Assembly: GCA_966185765.1 (NCBI GenBank)
Contig: CBIFVZ010000008.1
Location: 1-64,000, forward strand
Direction of reading: 5' to 3'
Length of the DNA: 64,000 nt
Origin: CBIFVZ01 sp966185765
Lineage (GTDB): Bacteria > Pseudomonadota > Gammaproteobacteria > Enterobacterales > Enterobacteriaceae
Shown here in pieces: positions 26,248 through 34,952 of this stretch. Position numbers and translations under genes: made by a program. Position 1 is the first letter of the stretch; each line of letters opens with the position of its first letter. Under the pieces are notes generated by a model. It ran no database searches. It had not been told where the DNA came from and was given only the letters and a program-made list of their open reading frames with translations.

Positions 26248-28475
26248 GCCTGCTCCTGTTCTAACTGATGAATCTGTTCCTGGCTCAGCCCCGCTTCACT
26301 CAGCAGTGTCTGGATGGAAACCTGTAATTCCTGCTGCAACGCCAGCACCTGATCCAGCGTCTGCTGACTGATGACGTTCTCAGTCACCAGAAATTCACCC
26401 AGCGGTAGTTCGCTGCGTTCATGGCGCAGTAACAGGGCATTCATGGTCGAGCTTTTAATGTGGCCGACCGTGGTGAGTACCTGGGCAAAGAGCACTTGGC
26501 GCGGCACAAAGTAACGCCAGAGTGACTCGCTCTGTTCCTGAGTGATCCAGCCATGTTTGACGGCCGCACTCAGCATCGCCTGCTCATCCACACCGCGGTG
26601 GCGCGCATACCAGTGACGTAACCCTATGACCACCTGACCTGGGGGCACAATCACGTATTTGACCGGGCGCTGGAGCTTACGGGCAAGCGCTGCAAGCGAC
26701 ACGGGATCTATGCCATTTTCACTGGCCAGTACCAGGGTGTCATGCTCAAGGCGAAGCGGAATGACGGCGTAGCGCAGCGCCACCGAGCCTGGTACCTGGT
26801 CAATTAACGACTGTGGAATATTGCGAATATCCACAGACTCCGTGGTGACGTCGTTTTGTTCTGCCAGCGCTTGTGCCAGCTGTTCAGGCGTAACGTAACC
26901 CTGGATAACCAGCGATCCCCCAAGCCTCAGGCCTGGCGTCTGGTTTAGTAGCACCTGTTCCAGTTGTTCAGCGGTAATCGCGTTATGCTTAATGAGAATT
27001 TGGCCCAGCGGACGCAGCGCGCGGTTTTCACCACTGACGCTGGGAAAGTCGTGGGTGGTTTTATCCCACGCCACACGCCGTGGGTCGCCGTGCTGCAGGA
27101 CCTGTCGCAGCGCGCGCCAGGTCGCCATGAAGTTGATAAGATTGCCCCAGAATAACCTCAGCACCGACAACCCGCCCTGTGCCAGGCCGTAATAGGCGGT
27201 CACAAAAATCACGCGTTGCAGAATGCGGTTGCTCATCAGCGCGAAGTTAATCCACAGCAGCGTGACCAGCCAGCTGCTACCGGCAAAGATAGAGAGGAAC
27301 TGCCAGGCATCTGGCCACAGACGCTGATATGCCAGCAGCAGTACGAGCTGAATCATAATTATCATGGCGATAAAGCTCAGAAAGTTGCTCATCAGCCCTT
27401 TTCTGTCACGCCAGAGGAAGTAATTGAGCGTCATGCTGCTTGACCACTTGTGGGTCTTGAAGCCCTGGAAAACAATGCCGATTATCCAGCGTGATTTCTG
27501 GCGTACCGCTGTGGTAAACGTGTCCGGGAAATACTCGCGCACGCAGATGACATTGGATGAACGCGCGCTTTGCAAAAAGCGGCGACGCGTGGTTTTATCA
27601 GACGGGTCTACGACCGGAAAGCGCACAAAAATTTCCGTCATACCGCGGGTCTTGAGACGAAACCCAATATCGTAATCTTCCGTCAGACTCTGCACGTCAA
27701 AGGCGATACCGTCACCGTCTTCCAGCAGCGCCATAATGGCGCGGCGGCTAAAACAGGTCCCTACACCTGCGCTGGGTACCTGGCCTGCCAGAGCTTCACG
27801 CGTGGGAACGTCTTTACCGTGCAGTTCTGCGAATTCGTCGATATACGACATGCTGGTAAAGTGTGTCCAGCTGCGCTCAAACGGATATACCGGGATCTGG
27901 ATAAGATCTTTTCTGTCCACCAGGTAGTTAAACAAGCGCAATTCCATCGGTGAAATTACGTCTTCTGCATCATGCAGAATAAAACCGGCGAAACGGAAGT
28001 TAGCACTGCGCTCAAACTGGGTGATGGCATCCAGCACGTTGTTGAGGCAGTCAGCTTTGCTGGTTGGCCCGGGGCGGGCGCAGACGACTTTATGGACGTT
28101 AGGAAAGCGCGCGCAGACTTCATCCACATCGCGTTGCGTGTCCGGGTCGTTGGGATAGGTTCCCACAAAAATATGGTAGTTTTCATAATCCAGCGTCATG
28201 GCTGCCAGCTCGGCCATGTGCCCGATAACACCGGTCTCGTTCCAGGCCGGAACCATTATCGCCAACGGCTTTTCATCCGGAACGTAAAGTTCGCGATAAT
28301 CCATATGCTTTTTACGACGATAAATAGTCAGTGCACGCTTGATGCGTCGGCACCAGTACACAATGTCGATAAAAAGATCGTCCAGACCGCTGATTAACAT
28401 CATCAGGGCCAGGGTGATAGCAATAATTTTTAGTCCGTAAAGATAAGTCGCAAAAACATCAATAAACCAACTCAT
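26244..28475 (-). CDS. nfrB: NfrB, c-di-GMP-controlled glycan synthase
   Basis: A 743-residue inner-membrane protein. A GT2 domain carries MVPAWNETGVIGHMAE, the DxD-type HDAEDV at about residue 167, TEDYD at about 263 and QKSRWIIG at about 323. Membrane helices lie at the N-terminus and at about 360-460. Residues ~488-540 form a textbook MshEN c-di-GMP domain: two 24-residue motifs, PLGQILIKHNAITAEQ... and RLGGSLVIQGYVTPEQ..., separated by a short linker. In E. coli NfrB is switched on by c-di-GMP and makes the ManNAc-containing glycan needed for phage N4 infection. It lies 42 bases after wecB and overlaps nfrA. Confidence 0.94.
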   Translation of the reverse strand: MSWFIDVFATYLYGLKIIAITLALMMLISGLDDLFIDIVYWCRRIKRALTIYRRKKHMDYRELYVPDEKPLAIMVPAWNETGVIGHMAELAAMTLDYENYHIFVGTYPNDPDTQRDVDEVCARFPNVHKVVCARPGPTSKADCLNNVLDAITQFERSANFRFAGFILHDAEDVISPMELRLFNYLVDRKDLIQIPVYPFERSWTHFTSMSYIDEFAELHGKDVPTREALAGQVPSAGVGTCFSRRAIMALLEDGDGIAFDVQSLTEDYDIGFRLKTRGMTEIFVRFPVVDPSDKTTRRRFLQSARSSNVICVREYFPDTFTTAVRQKSRWIIGIVFQGFKTHKWSSSMTLNYFLWRDRKGLMSNFLSFIAMIIMIQLVLLLAYQRLWPDAWQFLSIFAGSSWLVTLLWINFALMSNRILQRVIFVTAYYGLAQGGLSVLRLFWGNLINFMATWRALRQVLQHGDPRRVAWDKTTHDFPSVSGENRALRPLGQILIKHNAITAEQLEQVLLNQTPGLRLGGSLVIQGYVTPEQLAQALAEQNDVTTESVDIRNIPQSLIDQVPGSVALRYAVIPLRLEHDTLVLASENGIDPVSLAALARKLQRPVKYVIVPPGQVVIGLRHWYARHRGVDEQAMLSAAVKHGWITQEQSESLWRYFVPRQVLFAQVLTTVGHIKSSTMNALLLRHERSELPLGEFLVTENVISQQTLDQVLALQQELQVSIQTLLSEAGLSQEQIHQLEQEQA

Positions 28476-28517
28476 TATGCCGCCCGATAGTGTTGATATG
28501 GTTCCGTGCTGGATTTA

Positions 28518-29633
28518 TTACTGCTTGTGCGCTTTTAAGTAGTCCACGATGGCAGAGGTGATTTTTTCACTGGAATGACCACCGCCGTAAGGAGACTCGC
28601 CGGTCGCCATTTTGTTGTACTCGTCTTCACTATCCAGCAGGCGCGAGGCTTCCCGTACGATATCGTCTTCTTCTGTGCCAACCAGACGCGTCACACCACA
28701 GCGTAGCGCGGCCAGGCGTTCGGTTTCACGGCGCAGAACCAGTACCGGTTTACGCAGCGCTGGGGCTTCTTCCTGCACACCGCCGGAGTCAGACAAAATG
28801 ATGACCGCCCTTTTCATCACTGCCACGAATTTGTCGTATTCCAGCGGTTGCGTGAGTGTGATGCGGGGTTTGCCGCTGAGCAGGCGCGTGACCGTTTCCT
28901 TCACGTTCGGGTTCGGGTGTACCGGATAAACGATATGGCAGTCGGGATACTTTTCACTGAGTCTGAGAATGGCGTGACAGATATTGTCCAGCGCCTGGCC
29001 GAAGTTTTCTCGCCGATGTGAGGTGATCAGAATGACCCGTGCATCATCAGGGATTGCCATCTCAAGTGGTGTATCGATCCTGGCGGTTTCAAGTAAGGCA
29101 TCAATGACGGTATTACCGCAAACATGGATATTTTCATCGCTAATGCCCTCTTTAAGTAAATTCTCACGTGCAGTTTGCGTTGGCGCAAAATGCAGCGCGG
29201 AAAGATGGCCCGTGAGTACACGGTTAGCTTCTTCCGGGAAGGGAGAGTACAGATTATTTGTGCGCAGGCCTGCTTCAACATGCGCAAAAGGGATTCTGCG
29301 ATAAAACGCGGCAAGCGAGGTGACAAAAACGGTAGTGGTATCACCCTGGGCGACAATAAGGTCTGGCTTAACGCTATCAAGAACGCTGTCGATGCCGATC
29401 ATAAGCTTTGCGGTAAGCTCTGGCAGCGTCTGGTTTTGGGTCATGACATCCAGATCGTAATCACACTGAATATCAAAAAGCGTAAACACCTGGTCCAGCA
29501 GACCGCGATGCTGTGCGGTAGTCAGTACACTCACGTTAAGTTCGGATACGCCTTTCAATGATTTGATAACCGGGGCCATTTTGATAGCTTCCGGGCGGGT
29601 GCCCGCTACACACAGAACAGTGAATTTTTTCAT
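28518..29633 (-). CDS. wecB: UDP-GlcNAc 2-epimerase (WecB paralogue)
   Basis: A 371-residue non-hydrolysing epimerase that interconverts UDP-GlcNAc and UDP-ManNAc in the cytoplasm. Family motifs: CVAGTRPEAIKMAPVIKSL at the N-terminus, VQGDTTTVF-type AQGDTTTV, HVEAGLRTNNLYSPFPEEAN and SDSGGVQEEAP. The length agrees with E. coli WecB (376), which is normally encoded in the enterobacterial common antigen cluster; none of the other ECA genes is here. As first gene of the nfr operon it presumably supplies UDP-ManNAc locally to NfrB. That the genome has a second wecB in the ECA cluster is expected but not visible. Confidence 0.9.
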   Translation of the reverse strand: MKKFTVLCVAGTRPEAIKMAPVIKSLKGVSELNVSVLTTAQHRGLLDQVFTLFDIQCDYDLDVMTQNQTLPELTAKLMIGIDSVLDSVKPDLIVAQGDTTTVFVTSLAAFYRRIPFAHVEAGLRTNNLYSPFPEEANRVLTGHLSALHFAPTQTARENLLKEGISDENIHVCGNTVIDALLETARIDTPLEMAIPDDARVILITSHRRENFGQALDNICHAILRLSEKYPDCHIVYPVHPNPNVKETVTRLLSGKPRITLTQPLEYDKFVAVMKRAVIILSDSGGVQEEAPALRKPVLVLRRETERLAALRCGVTRLVGTEEDDIVREASRLLDSEDEYNKMATGESPYGGGHSSEKITSAIVDYLKAHKQ

Positions 29634-30540
29634 GATCGACTCGCGCGCAATGTTGGTTATACGTTAAATAATAGGTTGAAAAGTGAGTCCCTTGCTAAAT
29701 TAAAAAGTAGCGTTTTTTATTATCAATAAGTTATAAGAATTTTGAATTTTTATGCTGTGCTCTTATAAGAGTGAGGTGTAGGCACACGTTTAATTTTAAC
29801 GAGCGAGAGGGAAAGGGATTGCTGAAAGACCGTTTTCATTAACACAATGTTTGTCATTAATAAAGTTAAGTGTTTTACATGCATATTTTTTCATATGCAA
29901 AGTACAAGATAATTCTAAAAAAGTAAAATAAATTAGGTTTTAAAGAGGTTGTGATTTATGCCAGATGGTTGGGGTTTGAGAGTGATAAATTATTTCACAT
30001 GACGTTAAACTTATTCCTTCCAACCATGCATTTGGTTAACAGTCACGTATGATATGCTGTGTGTTTAGCATACAACACGCTGCTTAAGGCGCACTCGTTG
30101 TGGTGCTATGTGCTGATACCAGTTTGCAAAATCAATGGCGAGAGAACGCAACCTTTATGCTCAGTGGTGAAGAGGTGCACACAGGTTGTTGAGCAATATA
30201 TGTTTTTTGAATATACGAAGAATAAACTGTAGAAAATAGCGCTTTGTGCTCCTGGAGTGGACGGGCGGCCTGAAATTGACAGGCTTGTACATCTATTCCT
30301 GTCAATTTAATAACCATATTGATTATCCGTGGCTCATCGGTCGCCATGCTTTTTTATATAAATACCCTTCACTGAAACAGGTGCTATTAAAATTTACGCC
30401 GACCCGACGTTAGAATGCATGCCAGTAAAACTGGAGCTGTATTTATAAGGGCATGGGAAGATGTAACACACAAATAAGAATCTGAAATCGTACACATGCC
30501 CGCCGTTGCATCAAATAGTTGTCCCGTAAATATTTTTTAT
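29634..30540. other. 900-base AT-rich region without convincing genes
   Basis: No credible coding frame: the longest, 30132-30347 on the minus strand, lacks a ribosome binding site and similarity. The right part of the promoter of wecB-nfrBA-ybcH must lie in 29640-29900, where AT-rich tracts are dense. A small dyad, TATGCT-8-AGCATA, lies at 30053-30072. The region borders decayed vgrG and IS sequence, so it may be acquired or residual DNA. Confidence 0.5.
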
Positions 30541-30981
30541 TTAAAGAAGTTCATATTGAGATGCGATAATTTCTAAGTAGCTATCATAACCAGCAATTAA
30601 ATAGTGTTTTAAATTTAAACGATTACCGGGATCATATATTGTTATGTTCTTCTTAAGAACATCAGAGTTTAGTATCTGGTAGAAATGAGGATTCGGATGA
30701 TGTCCATTTTTCTTCCAGAAATCTATAGCATGAAAAGTATCAGGTTCATTTTCTATTTCAAAGGAGTCGATATTCGATTCAAAAAAATTCAAAGTTATAC
30801 ATTTTAACTCAGCTACTGTTTTAAAAATTATTTTTATTTCTCGATGGTTTCCGCAATTCATATCATCCAGTGTTTGAACATCAATTCTCAAAACTACACC
30901 TTTTGATTCAGTATAGATAACTTCCAGGTCTGTAGTTGATATTCTGAACCCGACTTTTTCAGGTATAAGCTTCATTTTCAT
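30541..30981 (-). CDS. Small AT-rich protein, possible orphan immunity protein
   Basis: Encodes 146 residues starting MKMKLIPEKVGFRISTTDLE. The ATG at 30981 has AGGAGAGGG upstream, better than the longer in-frame start. It has no signal peptide or membrane segment and shows alternating beta strands (VVLRIDVQTLDD, REIKIIFKTVAEL) and a C-terminal helix (HYLIAGYDSYLEIIASQY). I do not recognise the family. Size, acidity, low GC and position downstream of a decayed vgrG resemble T6SS immunity genes left after loss of their toxin. That is inference from context only. Confidence 0.5.
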   Translation of the reverse strand: MKMKLIPEKVGFRISTTDLEVIYTESKGVVLRIDVQTLDDMNCGNHREIKIIFKTVAELKCITLNFFESNIDSFEIENEPDTFHAIDFWKKNGHHPNPHFYQILNSDVLKKNITIYDPGNRLNLKHYLIAGYDSYLEIIASQYELL

Positions 30982-31057
30982 TTTATTCCCTCTCCTGATA
31001 CCGACTGATTTTTCAGCCAAAATCAGAGCCATCTTTATTTCTGGTTACGCCAATAGA

Positions 31058-31141
31058 TTAGATAGAGAATCGCTCACGACTAAAGGAATATACCATACTG
31101 AAGGTTCGAAAGCGTCTGCCGCAGACCAGCGCATCGTGCAT
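31058..31141 (-). mobile_element. IS3-family transposase fragment
   Basis: The peptide MHDALVCGRRFRTFSMVYSF matches the conserved D-containing segment 'DFMHDALVCGRRFRTFNVVDDF' of IS3-family OrfB transposases (from memory). Only about 27 codons remain before a stop, with no IS ends visible. It marks a past insertion between the vgrG remnant and the 146-residue gene. Confidence 0.55.
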
Positions 31142-31409
31142 AAAATAATGGACCTGTTTGTGTATAATGCTTCCTGCGTGTTGCATAAGGGCGAGATTCG
31201 GAATAGCGATGTGTTTATGAACACCACGCTGATATCGGTGGGTCATCTGCTGACAACAACAAGATACAGGAGTTGTGCGAGTAGTTTTATCAACCCAAAC
31301 AGGCGGATAAGCGTATTGAAGGCATTCTTGTTTAGTGGGTTGAACCAACATTAAATAATGAAAAACCAGGGGGTTTTCATCTTGTACATGGTTTTTTACT
31401 TAATTTCTG

Positions 31410-31946
31410 CTATCCATTCTCATCAATGCTGTATAGCCCTGGTGTGACTTGAGCCTCCTCCTGCTCTCAACGCGCAATTCCTTCTTCACTGGTTACCCCG
31501 CCGGACGATGTTTGATGGTAAGGAATAACGTCATAATCGCTGAAAGACTGAAACTGCTGTGTGACATCGGTCAGAGCCAGCGTATGGCTACCGTTTTCAT
31601 GGTAAAAATGATAGCTGATGCCTTCCAGTTCAATCAGGCGGCTAATAAAGTCGAAACTGCTTTCCTGATACTGAACGCAGTATTCCCAGCTGCGGTAATT
31701 GCCAGCCAGCTTGTCTTCAACGTTTACCTGGTATTCTTTAAGCAGTGTCTTGACTATTTGCGGTACGGTTTGCTGCTGGAAGATACGTAAATTACGCTCG
31801 CGTTGCATTGGCCACAGGTCGGATTCCAGCAAGACAGTACAGATCGTGTAATGTGTGCCACCTAATTCCTGAGCACCCAGAGCCATGCGGGTAATTTTGC
31901 CATTAATCCACCTTACGGCAGACGAATTTTGTAAAGCAAGCGTGCC
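31410..31946 (-). pseudogene. vgrG remnant (T6SS spike, N-terminal part)
   Basis: One minus-strand frame encodes about 175 codons of VgrG: VRWINGKITRMALGAQ, RNLRIFQQQTVPQIVKTLL, YCVQYQESSFDFISRLIELE and GISYHFYHENGSHTLAL. These correspond to the gp27-like part of VgrG. The beginning, the gp5 needle and the C-terminus are missing. A TGA at 31467-31469 interrupts it where a Trp codon is expected, after which VTPGLYSIDENG follows in the same frame before a TAG. It cannot make a spike. No other T6SS gene is in the window. Confidence 0.8.
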
Positions 31947-31971
31947 GGATTAATCTTGCGATTAATCCGGC
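31944..31971. repeat. Perfect 12-bp inverted repeat at the vgrG remnant edge
   Basis: GCCGGATTAATC and GATTAATCCGGC form a perfect 12-bp stem over a TTGC loop, exactly where vgrG similarity stops. It lies about 75 bases after the monooxygenase gene on the minus strand, so it could terminate that operon although it has no T-run. It could also mark a recombination junction. Confidence 0.6.
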
Positions 31972-32043
31972 GGTAAGCATGTGGTTTTTATTCCTTAACA
32001 GTACCTGGCGCGTACGCCCATTAGCACAGTGCGTGAGCGCCCC

Positions 32044-33453
32044 TCACTGCGTAGTCTCGGTAAGGTTGGGTTGCGGCTGCTGTGACGTACGACGATAGCT
32101 CGCGCCGGGATGCGGTGCTTCCAGCCTGTCTCCCAGACCGAACAGTTTTTCGCGCAATGTGCCTGGTGCGTAATCCTGCTTATATACCCCGCGTTTTTGT
32201 AGTTCGGGCACCAGCAGCTCGACCACATCGCTGAAGGTCTCGTGAGTCAGTGCATAAGCCAGATTGAAGCCGTCCACGTCGGTTTCTTCCACCCAGCTTT
32301 GTAACTCGTCTGCCACCGTTTGCGCACTACCGACCAGCAGAGGACCAAAGCCGCCTATACCAATCCAGTCGGCCAGGGCGCCAACGGTCCACTGGCGTTC
32401 AGGGTCGGCTGATGAAAAGTTTTCCATTACCGACTGAATGGCGTTGGTATGCTGGTATTTAAGTATCTCGTCGGGCCGGAATTGACCGAAATCCACGCCT
32501 GTCCAGCCTGAGAGCAGCGCCAGCGCGCCTTCGTGACTGATGTACTGGCGATAATCCTGCCATTTGGCCTGAGCGGCTTTGTCGGTGTCCCCCACAATTA
32601 CGGTCTGCATATTAAAAATCAGCACGCTGTATGGGTCTCGTCCGGTTTGCGCGACACGGTGGCGAATATCAGCAACGGTTTTCTTTAGCAGTGCTTTAGA
32701 AGGCGAAGCCACAAACACGCACTCAGCGTGCTGTGCGGCGAATTGTTTGCCGCGGCTTGAGGCTCCCGCCTGGTAAAGTACCGGGGTGCGCTGTGGTGAG
32801 GGTTCGCATAAATGAATACCCGGCACCTGGAAAAACTCGCCCTGGTGATTGATGGGATGGACGCGCGCCGGGTCGGTAAACACGCCACTTTTGCGATCGC
32901 GCAGCACGGCGCCCTCTTCCCAGCTTCCTTCAAGCAGCTTATACACCACCTGTAAATACTCGTCGGCATAATCGTAGCGGGCGTCGTGGCTGGTCTGGGT
33001 TTGCTGGCCAATGTTACGTGCACCGCTTTCCAGATACGAGGTCACGATATTCCAGCCGATTCGGCCTTTTGTGAGATGGTCGAGTGTAGAAAGGCGTCGG
33101 GCGAAGGGATACGGGTGCTCAAATGACAGCGACGCGGTCAGGCCAAATCCCAGATGCTCGGTCACCAGTGCCATAGGGGTAATCAGCGCTAACGGATCGT
33201 TAACCGGCACCTGTGAGGCGCTACGCAGTGCCGCCTCGTTGCTGGCGTTAAAGACATCATAGGTCCCGAGCACGTCGGCGATAAACAGACCATCGAACTT
33301 GCCGCGCTCCAGCAGGCGCGCCAGACTGGTCCAGTACGCCAGATCTTTGTATTGCCAGGAACGGTCACGGGGATGGCGCCATAAACCTGGAGACTGGTGA
33401 CCGACACAGTTCATATCAAAAGCATTCAGACGAATATTACGCTGCGATGACAT
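32044..33453 (-). CDS. FMN-dependent monooxygenase, NtaA/SnaA/DszA type
   Basis: A 469-residue luciferase-like monooxygenase that needs FMNH2 from a separate reductase. The start MSSQRNIRLNAFDMNC (ATG 33453) has GGAG seven bases upstream; nine earlier codons are open but unlikely. Family features: NAFDMNCVGHQSPGLWRHP, KGRIGWNIVTSYLESGARN, YADEYLQVVYKLLEGSWEEG and LYQAGASSRGKQFAAQHAE. NtaA/DszA/SnaA members oxidise nitrilotriacetate, dibenzothiophene sulfone and similar compounds. Here it is last in an operon with a flavoprotein and SsuD, so an organosulfur substrate is likely. Confidence 0.87.
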   Translation of the reverse strand: MSSQRNIRLNAFDMNCVGHQSPGLWRHPRDRSWQYKDLAYWTSLARLLERGKFDGLFIADVLGTYDVFNASNEAALRSASQVPVNDPLALITPMALVTEHLGFGLTASLSFEHPYPFARRLSTLDHLTKGRIGWNIVTSYLESGARNIGQQTQTSHDARYDYADEYLQVVYKLLEGSWEEGAVLRDRKSGVFTDPARVHPINHQGEFFQVPGIHLCEPSPQRTPVLYQAGASSRGKQFAAQHAECVFVASPSKALLKKTVADIRHRVAQTGRDPYSVLIFNMQTVIVGDTDKAAQAKWQDYRQYISHEGALALLSGWTGVDFGQFRPDEILKYQHTNAIQSVMENFSSADPERQWTVGALADWIGIGGFGPLLVGSAQTVADELQSWVEETDVDGFNLAYALTHETFSDVVELLVPELQKRGVYKQDYAPGTLREKLFGLGDRLEAPHPGASYRRTSQQPQPNLTETTQ

Positions 33454-33530
33454 AGGCAAACTCCATCGTACAGGCGGCACGGGATAGCCCGTGTGCGCGA
33501 GGATTGTTGTTATGGTTTTTCAGAAATGAA

Positions 33531-34934
33531 TCAGGGATTGAGCGCGGCGGGACATCCCTCGTGCCGGGCGTTGGCTACATCATGAATGAGCGTCTGCGCC
33601 AGCGTTTCGGCGTGTTCAGCAACTTGCGGCAGCCCCATCAGTTCGCCAAAACGTCCGCGTGCTGCTGGCCCGACAACATACAACCAGGGCACCGTTTGCC
33701 CATTCGCATCAAGGGCATGAGACTGCGCATCTACTGCAATACCCAGCCCCAGCGCATCGGCGTGCAGGTAACCTTGCCCCGCCAGTTGCGTCAGCAGCCG
33801 GTCGCTTTGTATCAACGCGCCATGATCGGGACCGGTGGCAAGAATAAGCCAGTCAACGTTCAGCGTTTGGGTTGCGCCGTGGCGCAATGCCAGCGTCAGC
33901 GTCAGCCCATTGTCTGTTTCACGGATTGCCTGCAGGCGAGCGGCGGCTACCGCTAACTGCCCGCTGTGTTGCCACCGGGTCAGCACCTCTGCCACCTGTG
34001 GCGCAATGCGGTAACGATGCACGTCCCACCACGGGCGCAGATGGCGTAAAAAACGGCGCTGCTCGTTGAGCGACAGCTGCTGCCAGAGTGTCTGACCACG
34101 CTTGCGAATATCGTCCAGCACCAGTTGCCACGGTGATCCCTGCTGCGCAGCACGGCGAATTTCCTGACGTATGTAACGAAGCCAGGCGCGCACACTCCTT
34201 AGCGGGGCATGCGGTTCAGGCACATATTCCGGTGTTTGCGTGCTGAGATTGCTACGCGGCAGCAATCCACGGCGTGAAAACGCGCTGATGTGACCACGAT
34301 GCCCGCGCCGGTGCAGTGTTGCGACCAGATCGGCCATTGTCAGGCCGGTGCCGAGAATGGCGATACGCGCATCAGGCGCTATCATCTCCAGTGCTCCACT
34401 GCGCCACGGGTTAGTAATGACTTTTTTGTGACGTTGTAACGTATTGTCGGCAGTGCCGGGCGCAGGATGACTGATAGCCAGTACCACTCTGTCTGCTTGC
34501 AGGTGCTGACCATGAGCGGTCATAATGTATCCATTGCGCCAGTCTACGGCATGGTCCTGGATGTGTGTCAGCCGTGATGCATTCTGGCGCTGTGCCTGGG
34601 CGAGTTTTTCTTGCACGTAGCGGGCAAACGCACCGCGCTGGGGGTAAACGCTGCCGTCGCTGGCAGTGGCGGCGGCATCTTCTTTGATTAGCGGTGATGC
34701 CCGATACCAGCGGTCAAACTCGCCTTCTTCGGCCGCAGTGAGTTGCATCCGGCTGGCCGGAACATTGATGCGGTGCGCAGGGTCATTGGTGCCGTACGCC
34801 ACACCCTGTGCGAGCTGTGCTCGTGGCTCGACAAGCGTGATATGCCAGTCTTCAGGCCCGTGGCGCAACAGGTTCCACGCCAGCGCCGTACCGCTGAACC
34901 CGCCGCCAATAATGACAATGTGTTGTGCCGTCAT
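33531..34934 (-). CDS. FAD/NAD(P)-binding oxidoreductase
   Basis: A 467-residue flavoprotein. The dinucleotide-binding VIIGGGFSGTALAWNLLRHG is at the N-terminus, followed by GVAYGTNDPAHRINVPASRM. A second Rossmann motif, RIAILGTGLTMADLVATLHRRG, begins at about residue 188, and LILATGPDHG is at about 370. This is the layout of the 'FAD-NAD(P)-binding' family related to monooxygenases. Placed between SsuD and the NtaA-type enzyme (18 bases after ssuD, 77 before the other), it may oxidise an intermediate of organosulfur breakdown. The reaction is not known. It is unlikely to be the FMN reductase, which belongs to other families. Confidence 0.82.
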   Translation of the reverse strand: MTAQHIVIIGGGFSGTALAWNLLRHGPEDWHITLVEPRAQLAQGVAYGTNDPAHRINVPASRMQLTAAEEGEFDRWYRASPLIKEDAAATASDGSVYPQRGAFARYVQEKLAQAQRQNASRLTHIQDHAVDWRNGYIMTAHGQHLQADRVVLAISHPAPGTADNTLQRHKKVITNPWRSGALEMIAPDARIAILGTGLTMADLVATLHRRGHRGHISAFSRRGLLPRSNLSTQTPEYVPEPHAPLRSVRAWLRYIRQEIRRAAQQGSPWQLVLDDIRKRGQTLWQQLSLNEQRRFLRHLRPWWDVHRYRIAPQVAEVLTRWQHSGQLAVAAARLQAIRETDNGLTLTLALRHGATQTLNVDWLILATGPDHGALIQSDRLLTQLAGQGYLHADALGLGIAVDAQSHALDANGQTVPWLYVVGPAARGRFGELMGLPQVAEHAETLAQTLIHDVANARHEGCPAALNP

Positions 34935-34952
34935 GGGGCAACTCCTCTGCGT

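Noticed and set aside
28518..29633. Part of the enterobacterial common antigen cluster
   Set aside because: No other ECA gene is nearby; it is joined to nfrB, so it is taken as a paralogue dedicated to that operon.
30132..30347. 71-codon minus-strand frame in the long non-coding block
   Set aside because: No ribosome binding site, no similarity and no periodic composition; treated as chance.
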